DNA of 64,000 nt, taken from positions 22,487,501 to 22,551,500 of the forward strand of contig CM046870.1 in the NCBI GenBank assembly GCA_025617745.1, read 5' to 3'. The position numbers and the translations under genes were made by a program. The notes under the pieces were generated by a model. That model ran no database searches and was not told the origin of the DNA. It saw only the letters and a list, made by a program, of their open reading frames with translations. The stretch is from Heliocidaris erythrogramma. Lineage: Eukaryota > Echinodermata > Echinoidea > Camarodonta > Echinometridae. Of this stretch, positions 12,326-23,273 are shown in pieces (positions within the stretch are counted from its first letter, which is position 1; each line of letters begins with the position of its first letter).

Positions 12326-12740
12326 CATATGACAAAACGGTCAAATAATTGCGTATAACTGATTTCATATGAATTTTCCCAACAAATACGTCATCTTTAC
12401 GGGTACGGGTCGACTGTCAGGGGAATTCATCAAAACTGACTGGATCTAATTACAGGCATGGGGCCTTGATTTTTTTTCTATAACCAGAATTAAAAAAAAA
12501 AGATTGTTTTGGTGCAAGTCATTGTTTGTTATAAATATATACATGTACATGAAACTTAATTGATTAATGTTAATTAACTTTCTCTAAAATCTTTGAATTA
12601 GGGTAAAATAGAAATTGGTCTCTAATTTAGCTGTATTCATCATTTTACTTAAAAACATAGGTATAACTGTAACCTTTATATAATATTAACCAGTTCACAA
12701 GCAGATAGTGATATAGTGATAATGGGTATAAACGTGTTTA
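12326..12740. other. Unassigned AT-rich spacer
   Basis: AT-rich sequence between the Tc1-type element and the tRNA-like inverted-repeat complex. No features were seen. Confidence 0.4.
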
Positions 12741-12820
12741 ACAATAAAATATATAATATCATAATTGATAGGATTGAAGTAAATTGAATATATCATAAAG
12801 AAATGTGAGAAAATCACAAT

Positions 12821-12891
12821 GCCCCGACCGGGATTCGAACCCGGGACCCTGGATTACATGACCAGTGCTCTACCAACTGAGCTATCCGGGC
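12821..12891 (-). pseudogene. tRNA-Thr(TGT)-like sequence, copy 1
   Basis: A 71-nt minus-strand sequence folds as a tRNA: a GCTC...GAGC D-arm, a CCGGG-TTCGAAT-CCCGG T-arm, and an acceptor stem with one G-G mismatch. The anticodon loop reads CATGTAA, which would place TGT (Thr) at 34-36 but has A instead of the invariant T at position 33. The base pair closing the anticodon stem is T-T. The same two defects occur in all four copies here, so this is a tRNA-derived repeat rather than a working tRNA gene. Confidence 0.75.
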
Positions 12892-13079
12892 ACCCGTCGA
12901 AGCAAAGTAACAATCTCACATATAGCCCCTCTCTTTCCATCGAGCGTAGGGGGTACATCCATACCAATTCCATGCGTACGCTATATAATGGCCTACCAAT
13001 GAGACAGGTCTTCCCTCTAAAGTCGGGCAAATCCATGCCAACGAATTTCTATAGAGGACAATTGAATTCCTAATTACAA

Positions 13080-14040
13080 TATCATAATTGATAGGATTGA
13101 AGTAAATTGAATATCATATGAATTTCTCACCCCTGATTTGTTCACATAATTTGAAGGTTTAATTCTGCTTTAGTCAGCTGTGCGCACATACAAACGCGAC
13201 TCGAGTACGCGCTCGATCAGCTGGGTGGTCCAGGTCATTGCTCTGTATAAATCGGTGTTTTGTTCGCGGCTGTTCTATTATAGCAATGGGGGGCAACGGA
13301 GAAGGGAGGGACAGAAGAGCTGCTATTTACGAATCTCACTCCGAGTACACAACAGTGCGTACGCGGGAAGGAAGAATTTTACACTTTCTCATTCGACATG
13401 ATTCATCCATTTCATCCACGGTATGCAACATATCACTCCACAGCTGTAACGACTGCTCAATTCGCATTCACGGTCGTTCAACACACACATTGGATTGATG
13501 CACCCCGTTTTACAATGGCACAGTCCAAATCGAGCCTATATACGCAGCATTACATACTGTACGTGCTTTATATACATGACATCTTTTTTGCTGTTTCTTT
13601 TTAATTATGCAAAATAGACGGCGGTTTTTTTCTACCAATCAGGACGAACCTGATATCACAAGAAAGAGTAACATCTTGGCTATTTGCTAGTCTTTGCCCC
13701 CATACATTTTGACACGTAAGTCAGAAGCTATAGGAGGAATACGAGAGCAATGAGTGCAAAAAAGTGTTTCTCCTCACACAAAAAGCATGAAACCATGCAT
13801 TTTCAGTCGAAAATAGACGGCGGTTTTTTCATTCAATTAAAAAATAACTGATATCATGAGATGTAGAATTAATCAAAGTTTTATAAACCGTTTGCCCCCA
13901 TGAAAAATCTTGCGCGGTTCTCGAGATATGATTTAAAATGTGCCGAAAAGGACGTGTTTTCGCCAAATTTCTGTCGAAAGATCGGGGATCACGACCGGTT
14001 CGCGTTAAGTGAACATGACAAATTCATATGTATCATAAAG
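13080..14040. other. Spacer between left-arm tRNA-like copies
   Basis: The piece next to each tRNA-like sequence repeats (ATCATAATTGATAGGATTGA near 12,765 and 13,083). The part at 13,130-14,030 has no counterpart in the right arm and contains two GACGGCGGTTTTTT words (13,617 and 13,815). No gene is seen. The right arm instead holds a Tc1-type insertion. Confidence 0.4.
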
Positions 14041-14060
14041 AAATGTGAGAAAATTACAAT

Positions 14061-14131
14061 GCCCCGACCGGGATTCGAACCCGGGACCCTGGATTACATG
14101 ACCAGTGCTCTACCAACTGAGCTATCCGGGC
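14061..14131 (-). pseudogene. tRNA-Thr(TGT)-like sequence, copy 2
   Basis: Essentially identical to copy 1, including loop CATGTAA with A at position 33. It is followed at 14,132-14,230 by the common spacer and then by an inverted repeat of its own flank (GGCTATATGTGAGATTGTTA at about 14,238), which forms a local hairpin and is truncated inside the tRNA start at GAGCCCGGATG. Confidence 0.75.
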
Positions 14132-14522
14132 TCCCGTCGAAGCAAAGTAACAATCTCACATATAGCCCCTCTCTTTCCATCGAGCGTAGGGGTACATCCA
14201 TACCAATTCCATGCGTACGCTATATAATGGCCTATAATGGCTATATGTGAGATTGTTACTTTGCTTCGACGGGAGCCCGGATGCGTCTTTTTTTTTTTGT
14301 AACCAAGCCTAGGCAGATTTCGCATTTTTCATGAATATTCATGACGCAGGGTCGGGAAACGGTTCCGATTGGTCTTCATGAAAGCACGGTCGCCGGCGGG
14401 GGAAAAAAGGAAAAAAGTCCCTAGCCTGCACGCACGTACGCATAATTATGATCGTATGTGTTCAACGTGTAGGCGCCTAGCCTACGTTTTTGCACTGAAT
14501 CTATTATCGATCTAAGTTAGAT

Positions 14523-16599
14523 CTGTAGTGGGGGCTGACTCGACCGACTTAGGCATAACTCGGACGCACTCGGACTCACTCGGACTGACTCGGACTGAGC
14601 TGGGGATCGGGAGACCCGAGGGAAAACACATGTCAAGACTCAAGCTACAAAGTTGCACTACACTAGAACCAAGACCAAGAATAAAGTCTGTTTCTGAGGG
14701 TTCAACAGTAGCAGTTGGGTAAGTCATGTCACTTACTATATTATATGTAATATTAAGTACTTATAGTCCGGTGTGGCGTTGGACACGCCGACTATAATTG
14801 GCGTAGTCAGCGTTTTTCGATCCTTTTTCGTGGGGTCCCAACTATTCGTTTGTGTGCGGCGGGCATGGTACCTATTTAGCAGGCGCGGACCAATCGTGTC
14901 GCGATTGCGTTGGGGTACATGCTTCGCTCACTTTTCAAGCGGTAGACTCGACCTCGAAATTGATCTCGAATTTCGTATATTTTTTTAAAATCGTTTTCGG
15001 TGCTGTATTTCGTTTACTTTGTGAGTGATTTCCGTGAGTTTCCCGTTGATTGTTCTGTGTGACCTGTGATTTTGATTGTATTTGTTCGATTATTGGTTAT
15101 TTTCGTGACATTTTACGTGTTTTTTTTTTTTTTTTTTGTGTTTCTGTTTTTTGCTTTTGGCGCTGCGCGAGGCTGTGCCATGTCGGCATTGCTTCGAGCT
15201 TAGCGCTGGCTGTGCGACGCTCGCTGCAAGAGGGCGTAGGCACGTTTGCTTACTTTTTGATGTTTAGTGTCTATTGAGATTGGATAGTCCATTCTTAATT
15301 CATGTGTTTGCTCAAGCCACGGTTTTGGGCGTGATCATATTTGATTGTGATCACATGTTGTTTTTTTTTCTCTCTCTCATGAGATAGGTTAGACTTCATT
15401 TGCTTTGCATAACAGAATAAAATAAATAACATAAATAAAATAAATAAACTAAATAAATTAATAACTCCCTACAACTCAAGAGCTAAGTTGATAATAATAC
15501 ATCAACAAGATAGATAAATAAAGTAGCATAAATAAATTCCTGCCACTCAAGGGCTAAGTTGATAATCATTCAACGGAATAAATATATACATAGAAATAAT
15601 TTTCTTTTGCATTCGCATTCTAGTGCATTAAGTCTATTTTCTGAGCTTCACCTGAGTGGGTGTATTTCTGTGGCCTTTTCACAGATTCGGCTTAGAAATA
15701 ATTTTTTAAATTTTAATTTCTTTTGCATTTGCATTCTAGTGCATTAGGTCTATTTTCTGAGCTTCACCTGAGTGGGTGTATTTCTGTGGTTCTTTCACAG
15801 ATTCGGCTTAGAAATAATTTTTAAATTTTAATTTCTTTTGCATTTGCATTCTAGTGCATTAAGTCTATTTTCTGAGCTTCACCTGAGTGGGTGTATTTCT
15901 GTGGTTCTTTCACAGATTCGGCTTAGACATAATTTTTTAAATTTTAATTTCGTTTGCATTTGCATTATAGTGCATTAGGTCTATTTTCTGAGCTCCACCT
16001 GAGTGGATGTATTTCTGTGGCCTTGTCACAGATTCGGCTTAGTAATCATTTTTAAATTAAAATTTTTTTTTCCTTTCCTTTTCCCTGCTTTCTAGTGGGG
16101 CAAGGTGTTTTGCTTTTTTCTCAAGCACTGTATGCCCAGTAAGGGTATTCTAGTCTGCTCTTTTTTCTATTTTGTTGAGGTAAATTTAAATAACATAAAT
16201 AACTAGCTAAATAAATACATACCTGTACAATAAATAGTACCTCTGCTCGCGTGTCGGTTATACTTCCGCTTTGCGCGTGCAGGTGTTCTGTTCTGGTCCA
16301 GTGCGTTACTGGGCAGTGGACAGCTGTACGGCCTCCGGACGCTATCTTTGATACCAAGTAGCTGGGGTAAGTACCCATTCCATTTTTTCTACAAGACTTT
16401 GTTTTGTTTTTTTGAGGCCGCTTTATGTGCACGCAGTTTTTCATGTATTATCTGTGTGCATCTTGGTGATTCACTGTGTGATTGTTATTGTCGTGCGGCT
16501 ATTCCCGCATGTTCTTCAGCACGGGAAGGATATAATTTCGATATAAAATAAGTACTGAATATTTTATTTTTAGGCTAGTAGATTAGATTTAAGTACAGT
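14523..16599 (+). mobile_element. 5' region of a Ty3/gypsy-like retroelement (possible LTR and leader)
   Basis: Upstream of the gag frame lies a non-coding leader. An AATAAA signal at about 14,680 follows a TGTAGTGGGG start (14,523), as in an LTR. TTGGCGTAGTCAGCG at 14,798-14,812 resembles a gypsy-type primer-binding site, and four 116-bp tandem repeats follow. No second LTR was found downstream, so the boundaries are tentative. Confidence 0.45.
15590..16055 (+). repeat. Four tandem copies of a 115-116-bp repeat in the retroelement leader
   Basis: The unit contains GCATTCTAGTGCATTA, then CTGAGCTTCACCTGAGTGGG, then CACAGATTCGGCTTAG. GCATT starts recur at 15,615, 15,731, 15,846 and 15,962. Copies differ by a few substitutions, the last being most diverged. 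Tandem repeats in an untranslated leader are common in large gypsy elements. Confidence 0.9.
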
Positions 16600-18486
16600 G
16601 TGCTGATTAATAGTACACCCATGGACAGAGTCCATGTTAATTCGTGCTCTGCTGAGGAGTTGGCCGGCATTCCGGGGATTGACCCGGATCATGCTCAGCG
16701 GCTCCTGCAGATACGGGCACGTCTAGGGGAGTTTTCTCCCGGCTCTTTTCGGGAGTGGGCGGACGTGGCTGGCATCCATCGGCCTGAATACGTCCTCCCG
16801 TATTTAGATTTTTCTCTCCCGCGGCCAGCACCCACCCCCCCCTGGGGGTAGTGACCCCACTCCTTCACGGTCTGGGGGTCTTCCATTGGGGGAAACACCG
16901 TCCACCTCTTTGGATGGTATGCCTTTGGGCCCTGTGCCTGCGGCCAGTGGCACCTTTTCAGTTCCCCAGGTGTATCGTTATGACCGCTATCCGCCCCCGG
17001 CCCCACCTGCTGTACACAGGGGGGAGGGGCTACCCACCCTGACCCCTCAGGTAGGGAATGGGCGTGGCTCATCTGCACTTTCCGCACCGCCTGGTTTCCA
17101 GGCTGATAGGGAGGTGGCCCCCACCCAGTTTTTTGGGTTGGGCCAATTTGAGCCACAACACCCTCGGGCAAGGGCTAGGCCAGACGGGAATCATCCTGGG
17201 GCTCCATGCCCGCGCTATGACGATGTGAGGGAGTCTTCCTCTCCTCAGTCTACACCGTTTGCCAGTTCCCAGGGAACACGGCAGGCGGCGTATCCGGTGG
17301 GACATCACGCCCCCGGATACCTTTCCGCTGAGGGAAGTCGGAGAGAACAGGACAATTCACCCCCGCTCCGGCCGCCACGGACCGTCTCAGTCCCAAAGTC
17401 TATAACTTATGATGGGACAGGTAACTGGCGTACATTCTTTGGGAAATTCCAAGCATTTGCTGCCCAACATCGATGGACAGCAGAGGAATGTACATCGCAG
17501 CTCTATTGGTGTCTCCAAGACAGAGCGGCAGACTATTTTACCACGCTGGTTAAACGAGACCGGCCCCTCAGTTCTATGACCTAGCCCGCCACATGGAGGA
17601 AAGGTTTGACAGGCAACTCCAACCGGAGTTTGCCCATGTCGAGTTTGCCGGTGCACGCCAAGGCCCTGCCGAGTCACTACTTGATTGGGCCGACCGTCTT
17701 ACCCAGTTAGCCTCTCAGGCATTTCTGGGTATTCCCATCGACCAAGTGGAGCGACAAATCGTTACTCGGTTTTGTCAGGGCTGCTCCGATCGGGAAATCG
17801 GTCAACAGGTGTTGAATCGCCGGTTTTCAACAATTAAGGAGGCTACCCTCCATGCGCAATGGGTCCAGCAGACTGCGCGTGCATTTGGGAAGCACCGCAA
17901 GGAGGTGCGATTTGTGGCCCCCGAGGAGGATGCAGCCCACATGGTCCAGAGGGTGGACATCCGTTCCCCAGATCGGGGGGCCCCCCTGACTGGCAAGGAC
18001 GACAGGCTCTCCCGCATGGACCAAGGCCTGGCAGCTCTCAATGCCAAAATCAACCAGTCTCAGGTTGATTTGAGGAGGGACATTCAAGCACAAATCTCTC
18101 CACTGGCCCAGCAAGTGCAACAGCTGACGGCCATGGTGAAGCAGCTGTGCCAGCAGGCTCGGACTCCTTCACCAGCACCGCAGCGTGCCTCTACCCGTGC
18201 TTCCTCCCCGGGATCAGCACGTGGTTCTCCCCGGACCTCTGTAACATCTCAACGGGCCTCCTCTTGTCCCACTTCTTCTGTCACGCGCGCCAATGCGTGT
18301 TTCAACTGTGGGGGACAAGGCCATTTCCAGCAGGCCTGTTCGTCACCGCGAAAAGAGGGGCCTAGAGCCACAGCCACACAGAGGGTCTCGGCGGTGGTGG
18401 CGGATGGGGAGGATTTAAACGCGAGTGGGTCAGGGGACGAGGCCAACCCCTGGCCCGGCCTGGAGATGGCCGGTTTCTTCCAGTAG
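16600..18486 (+). pseudogene. Gypsy-like gag with N-terminal helix-hairpin-helix and zinc knuckle
   Basis: Reading begins at 16,600 (or Met at 16,621) with a segment matching a ComEA-type helix-hairpin-helix: VNSCSAEELAGIPGI, then AQRLLQIRARLGEF. It shifts frame at a poly-C run (about 16,835-16,848), continues from about 16,886 as a Pro/Gly-rich linker and capsid-like region (ITYDGTGNWRTFFGKFQAF), shifts again near 17,580, and ends with a long helical region (about 17,990-18,160), a Ser/Pro/Arg-rich basic stretch and a CX2CX4HX4C zinc knuckle (CFNCGGQGHFQQAC). Gag would package element RNA in cytoplasmic particles. The base composition is much more GC-rich than its surroundings. The two frame changes indicate decay unless programmed. 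Confidence 0.8.
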
Positions 18487-18500
18487 GAAATGCACCACCC

Positions 18501-19730
18501 ATGGGTATCTACCCGACACAGGAGGAGCAAGAGACCCTACTGGAAGGCGCCCAATCCCTAACAGAGGATCAGGTTCAGTCGGCAATTCGATATGTGGACC
18601 AGCTGGACTCGGCTACACTTAGTGTATCAGAGCCCGAGGCAGGTCCAGAAGTATCGGGGCCACAGGTTGAGCCAACTGAGGCCAACCCCCCTGCATCCAA
18701 ACCCACCGACATGGATGTGCCCAACACCGCTACCGGGCCAGTATCTACTGATCGATTGAATGGGAGTGAAGGGCCGGACCAAGGTGAGCAGTTTGTTGTT
18801 TGCCAACTCCGGTCTGACTCATTGCTCCGGGTTCGCCTGAAAATCGGCAATCGGCTGCTTCGAGCAGTAGTGGATACAGCGGCCCAGGTCACGTTGATCT
18901 CGGATAGGGTTCTTAAGAAATTGGACCCTCAACCACTAGCAATCCGGGAAGTAACCCTTAGGAATGCAGGCCGCGACCTCACTATGAAGGGGTTGGCGGT
19001 GGGCCCAGTCAAAATTCAGCTGGGCCAACAGCATTTCGACGAGGACGTCCATGTTGCCCCGATTGAGGATGATATGCTTCTCGGGCTAGATTTTCTACGA
19101 CGCCATCGAATTGATGTACACATCAAGGACATGGAACTTGTCATGGAAAAGCAGGCCATCCCAATGGAATTCGGGATTACCCCAGAACAAGATAGGGTGG
19201 CCAGGGTCACACTCCAATATCGAGTGGTGATCCCTCCTAATAGAGTGAAAAGAATCACTGGGGTAATCGACCAACGGATGCTCTCCGCCGATTTGACCGT
19301 TACAGCACGGGAGTTGAATCTGCTGGGGCCAACGGGCCTACCAGCAAGCCCGCCCTATGCCGTATCGGCAGGGGGTCTCCCCAGCAGTTATTTGGCTGCA
19401 TGGGTAGCACCGCAGGGGCAGGGTTTTTTGGGCCCTCGGGCCCCTCGACCCACAGTGCCCCCAGATTTCCCAGTTTTTGGTGGACTTGGCCCTTCTACAG
19501 ATGGAGGGCTCCCCACGGAGACCCGCCCTTCCAATTTGGAAGGGTTCTCCAAACGCCCTTCCGATCTGGGACGGAAGTCATCACGCCCTGCCACAGCGCA
19601 ACCACAAACACGTCTACATACGCAAAACGACTTGCCTTTGCAGCGCGCACGTACGCGCATGCGACTATCAAGTACGTTGACGGACCGCACAACAAAATGT
19701 AAGTCCCTTCACTGTGATCTTGTTTCTTAA
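18501..19730 (+). pseudogene. Gypsy-like aspartic protease region, truncated before reverse transcriptase
   Basis: This frame follows the gag stop (TAG, 18,484-18,486) by 15 bases in another frame. Residues about 120-215 form a retroviral-type aspartic protease: VVDTAAQVTLISDRV carries the catalytic Asp in a DTA rather than the usual DTG/DSG context, and LLGLDFLRRH matches the second conserved block. It would mature the polyprotein. After about codon 270 similarity to a gypsy Pol stops, and the rest is a low-complexity Pro/Arg-rich tail without RT, RNase H or integrase. The element is therefore internally truncated or recombined. The last codons abut ATGTAAGT, which resembles a splice donor. 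Confidence 0.8.
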
Positions 19731-19781
19731 TTCATAAAATGTCAAATGAGAAAGATAGCTATTTTTAGGTGTCATATAAAA

Positions 19782-19950
19782 CAAATAATGAATGTTTTTT
19801 TCATTCGTGCAATGGACAGAATATTTCATTCGGTGAAAGATGAAATTCGATCCATTCAACTCGGCTCCGCCTCGTTGAATGGATCATTTCATCTTTCACC
19901 TCATGAAATATTCTGTCCATTGCACTCGACTCATAAACATTCATTATTTG
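19782..19950. mobile_element. Palindromic MITE, about 170 bp
   Basis: CAAATAATGAATG at 19,782 and CATTCATTATTTG ending at 19,950 are inverted, as are the inner words GCAATGGACAGAATATTTCAT and ATGAAATATTCTGTCCATTG and the pair GATCCATTCAACTCGG/CGTTGAATGGATC around the centre (about 19,866). It is non-coding and inserted just 3' of the truncated protease. Confidence 0.8.
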
Positions 19951-20467
19951 TATAAAAGTTCATTTGTGGAGAACATTACGATGGGCAATTGTCAAAATAC
20001 GCATAGCCTAGGCCTAGCCCTAGACCTATTTTCAGAGTAATGCCAGTGGCAGTGGCCAGTGTCAATTTTGGTCGGAAAAGGAGGGTGTCCTCAAAAGAGC
20101 TAATTACTAAATTAGATCTACGGCTACGCACATGCAATAAATTAATGCAAAACTTGATTTTGAAATTGACTGCTCAATCCAATTTTTTTACGTGTCACAT
20201 TGCATAGGTGGGATGAATAGCCTATGTTGAGAATTAAACAATACATACATGAACGTAGGCTAGGCGCCTACACGTTGAACACACACGATCGAAATATAGC
20301 GCTGCACGTAATATGCGTACGTACGTACGTGCAGGCCAGGGACCTTTTTCCCCCCACCGACAGTGCTTTCATGAAGACCAATCGGAACCGTTTCCCGACC
20401 CTGCGTCATGAATATTCATGAAAAAATGCGAAATTTGCATAGGCTTGGTTACAAAAAAAAAGACGCA

Positions 20468-20538
20468 GCCCGGATAGCTCAGTTGGTAGAGCACTGGTCA
20501 TGTAATCCAGGGTCCCGGGTTCGAATCCCGGTCGGGGC
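20468..20538 (+). pseudogene. tRNA-Thr(TGT)-like sequence, copy 3
   Basis: Plus-strand copy in the right arm with the same defective anticodon loop (CATGTAA) and T-arm as the left-arm copies. It is preceded by AAAAAGACGCA and the GGCTTGGTTACAA word that pairs with the left arm. Confidence 0.75.
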
Positions 20539-20698
20539 ATTGTAATTTTCTCACCTTTCTTTATGATATATTCAATTTACTTCAATCCTATCAATTATGA
20601 TATTATAATTAGGAATTCAATTGTCCTCTATAGAAATTCGTTGGCATGGATTTGCCCGACTTTAGAGGGAAGACCTGTCTCATTGGTAGGCCATTATA

Positions 20699-21511
20699 CA
20701 CTAAAGGAAAAAAGAAACTTATAAAAGTTCAAGAGATCACCAAATTAAATTCTCTGCATGGAAATGTACCAAATTTGGATATAATGTTGATTCAATGCAT
20801 GGCTTTAAATGACAGTCAATAACAAAAAGTTTTCTTCAATGCCACAAAAGAAATGTGCACTGAAGCAAAGGACTCTCTAATCCCCAAGTCACAAAGACAT
20901 ACTGCAGCCTTGTACACCATATGCATGTCAATGAATGAAACAAAAGAATTTCAAAAGGGATTTGCACCCCTCGAGCAAGAGGATATTGATGTTCTGCCAT
21001 GGTGCGCCCGTTCACCAGACCTTTCCCCAATTGAACATCTCTGGAAGAGCTTGGTCGACGTGTGTCAAGGCGTGACAATCAACCCATCAATAGGAGACGC
21101 TCATTGCAGCACTGCAAGAGGAATGGAACAATGTTCCCCAGGCTACCATCGCGAATCTGATCGGAAGCATGCGAAGACGGTGTACAGCTTGCCAGCAAGC
21201 TAGAGGTGGACATACTGGCTATTAATCTGTTTGGATATGAACTTGCAAATCCCTTTTGAAATTCTTTTGTTTCATTCATTGACATGCATATGGTGTACAA
21301 GGCTGCAGTTTGTCTTTGTGACTTGGGGATTAGAGAGTCCTTTGCTTCAGTGCACATTTCTTTTGTGGCATTGAAGAAAACTTTTTGTTATTGACTGTCA
21401 TTTAAAGCCATGCATTGAATCAACATTATATCCAAATTTGGTACATTTCCATGCAGAGAATTTAATTTGGTGATCTCTTGAACTTTTATAAGTTTCTTTT
21501 TTCCTTTAGTG
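20699..21511 (+). mobile_element. Deleted Tc1-like transposon inserted at TA
   Basis: Inverted ends CACTAAAGGAAAAAAGAAAC and the reverse lie between TA dinucleotides at 20,697-20,698 and 21,512-21,513. In the left arm the same spacer reads through uninterrupted (CGTACGCTATATAATGGCC), so this copy inserted into an existing right-arm repeat. Inverted similarity extends about 260 bp from each end. The middle holds a transposase remnant. Confidence 0.88.
20960..21203 (+). pseudogene. Tc1-family transposase C-terminal fragment
   Basis: DVLPWCARSPDLSPIEHLW is the hallmark Tc1/mariner C-terminal block just before the last catalytic acidic residue of the DDE/D core. The reading then goes out of frame (a second frame retains an IANLIGSMRRR-like end near 21,150). 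The N-terminal DNA-binding domains and the first catalytic Asp are absent, so it cannot be active. Confidence 0.85.
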
Positions 21512-21605
21512 TATATCGTACGCATGGAATTGGTATGGATGTACCCCCTACGCTCGATGGAAAGAGAGGGGCTATATGTGAGATTGTTACTTTGCTTCGA
21601 CGGGA

Positions 21606-21680
21606 GCCCGGATAGCTCAGTTGGTAGATAGAGCACTGGTCATGTAATCCAGGGTCCCGGGTTCGAATCCCGGTCGGGGC
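21606..21680 (+). pseudogene. tRNA-Thr(TGT)-like sequence, copy 4
   Basis: Same sequence as the other copies with a 4-nt duplication in the D-loop (GGTAGATAGAGC), which further disrupts the fold. It lies at the outer end of the right arm and is followed by the shared TTGTAATTTTCTCACATTTC flank. Confidence 0.75.
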
Positions 21681-21779
21681 ATTGTAATTTTCTCACATTT
21701 CTTTATGATATATTCAATAAAATATATATCTTTTAAGGCAACAGGACTGATGTCATCGACACCACAGCTTTAAGTAGGG

Positions 21780-22450
21780 GTAACCTTGCTAGTCATAAGG
21801 ACCAGTGGCTCATAAGGACCGTTATTCATAACGTGTAATTTCCTATACCTGTAGGGTTGCTATTCATAAAGCGAAAAGCGGGTCACTATTCATAAACTCA
21901 TAAGGACCATTATTTATAAGGATTGCTTTTCATAATAGGATAAGGGGTTTGCTATTCATAATCGAATAAAATGGTCAGTACTCATGAGGACAGTTAATCA
22001 TAAGGGTCGCTACACATAATCGTAAGAGAGGGTCGCTATTCATAATCGGAGAAAAGGGTCGTTATTTATAAAGGTGAATATTCATAAGGGTTGCTATTCA
22101 TAATCGGAGAAGAGGGTCGCTATTCATAATCAAAGAAGAGGATCTCCGACTATATGAATAGCGACCTTCTTCTCCGATTATGAATAGCAACCTTCTTCTC
22201 CGTTTATGAAAAGCGACCCTCTTCTCCGTTTATGAATAGCGACCCTCTTCTCCGATCATGAATAGCGACCCTCTTTTGTGATTATGAATAGCGACCCTCT
22301 TTTCGCATTATGAATAGGGACCCTTATGTTTAACGACCCTCATTTGGTATTATGAATAGCGACCCTCTATCCGTATTATGAATAGCGATCGTTATGTCTT
22401 ATTATGAATGGCGGTTCTGATGAATAATTACCCTTATGACTAGCGAGCGG
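21780..22450. repeat. 26-bp minisatellite that reverses orientation in the middle
   Basis: From 21,780 to about 22,140 the units read as GGGTCGCTATTCATAATCGG (with variants). From about 22,150 to 22,450 they read as the reverse complement, GAATAGCGACCCTCTTCTCC, in clean 26-bp steps around 22,157, 22,183, 22,209 and 22,235. The left half is less regular. The two halves can pair as a long imperfect hairpin. No coding sequence. Confidence 0.9.
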
Positions 22451-23270
22451 ACCCCTTTAAGTATTCTTTAGAATTATTTACAAAGCGAATTATTTCATTT
22501 TCTTCTTCAGGATCAAGCAAACATAGATTTTTTGTATACAATAAAGTGACATAAATTCACAAAAATTGAACATTAAAATGAAAAATTGTGGCCAAATTCT
22601 CGATACCTCAAATATGCAATTTTCGACGTAGAGGGCAATATTATGCATTGAAATGATCCACATCTTCGTCAACTTCACTTCCGGTCCGTATTGAAATACT
22701 CCGGCTTATGAATAAAATTATTGCTAAAATGCTTAAAATTTGGATCGCATGATATAAACCACTCAAATTTTGAAAATGCAACCAATTGTCTCGATAAATC
22801 ATGGTATCATTTCAAACATGTCAGTTAATTTATACTCAAACTCGAGGATTTTTGTAATACCTGTGTACATTTTCAATGCAAAAAGACAAACACTTGTCGA
22901 CCCAATCGGGATATTGTCAGCACTGCGCATGCGTGGTTTGCATGACAAGCGCCATCTGTTGGCGAAATTGCGTATTTGGGGTAGCGAGAATTACCCACTG
23001 ATTTATCTATATTGACAAAAATTATTTACAATGCCAGTTACATCCTTCCAATTTGAATAATTGTGTAACTTAATAAAAGGGTTTTATTCCTTTTTCTTTT
23101 AATAACATATCATTTATCAAGATCCATGTTTTTTTTAAAATATTCTTTTTATTGTCCATGATTTCTTTTCATAATATTATTTTGGACATTGAAATTGACA
23201 TACTCTACCTATCCTGAGCCGTGTCTTTATCTCATTACATTTTGTTGCATGTTTACAATAATGCACATAT
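22451..23270. other. Unassigned sequence
   Basis: No gene, repeat or transposon was recognised between the minisatellite and the composite repeat starting near 23,274. Confidence 0.35.
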
Positions 23271-23273
23271 AGT

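Larger units (their letters stand above)
12740..21720. repeat. Large inverted-repeat complex around a gag-protease retroelement
   Basis: The left arm (about 12,740-14,490) and right arm (about 20,240-21,720) are inverted relatives. Shared landmarks are GTAGGCGCCTAGCCTACG (left about 14,470, right about 20,255), CGGTTCCGATTGGTCTTCAT (left about 14,359, inverse on the right), TTGTAACCAAGCCTA beside a T/A run, two outward-facing tRNA-like sequences in each arm, and their common spacer (GAAGCAAAGTAACAATCTCA and CTCTCTTTCCATCGAGCGTA). Between the arms lies a gypsy-like gag-protease region. The arms may be an older palindromic repeat that received the retroelement, or the ends of one composite transposon; the sequence alone does not decide. 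Confidence 0.7.

Noticed and set aside
16637..18530. Minus-strand frames opposite the gag region
   Set aside because: Shadows of the GC-rich plus-strand gag/protease coding sequence.
12821..21680. Four functional tRNA-Met(CAT) or tRNA-Thr genes
   Set aside because: The loop CATGTAA lacks T33, and the closing pair and an acceptor pair are mismatched in all copies; CAT cannot be placed at 34-36 in a 7-nt loop.
21780..22450. CRISPR-like array of short repeats
   Set aside because: Repeats are contiguous 26-bp units without unique spacers, switch orientation, and the DNA is eukaryotic.
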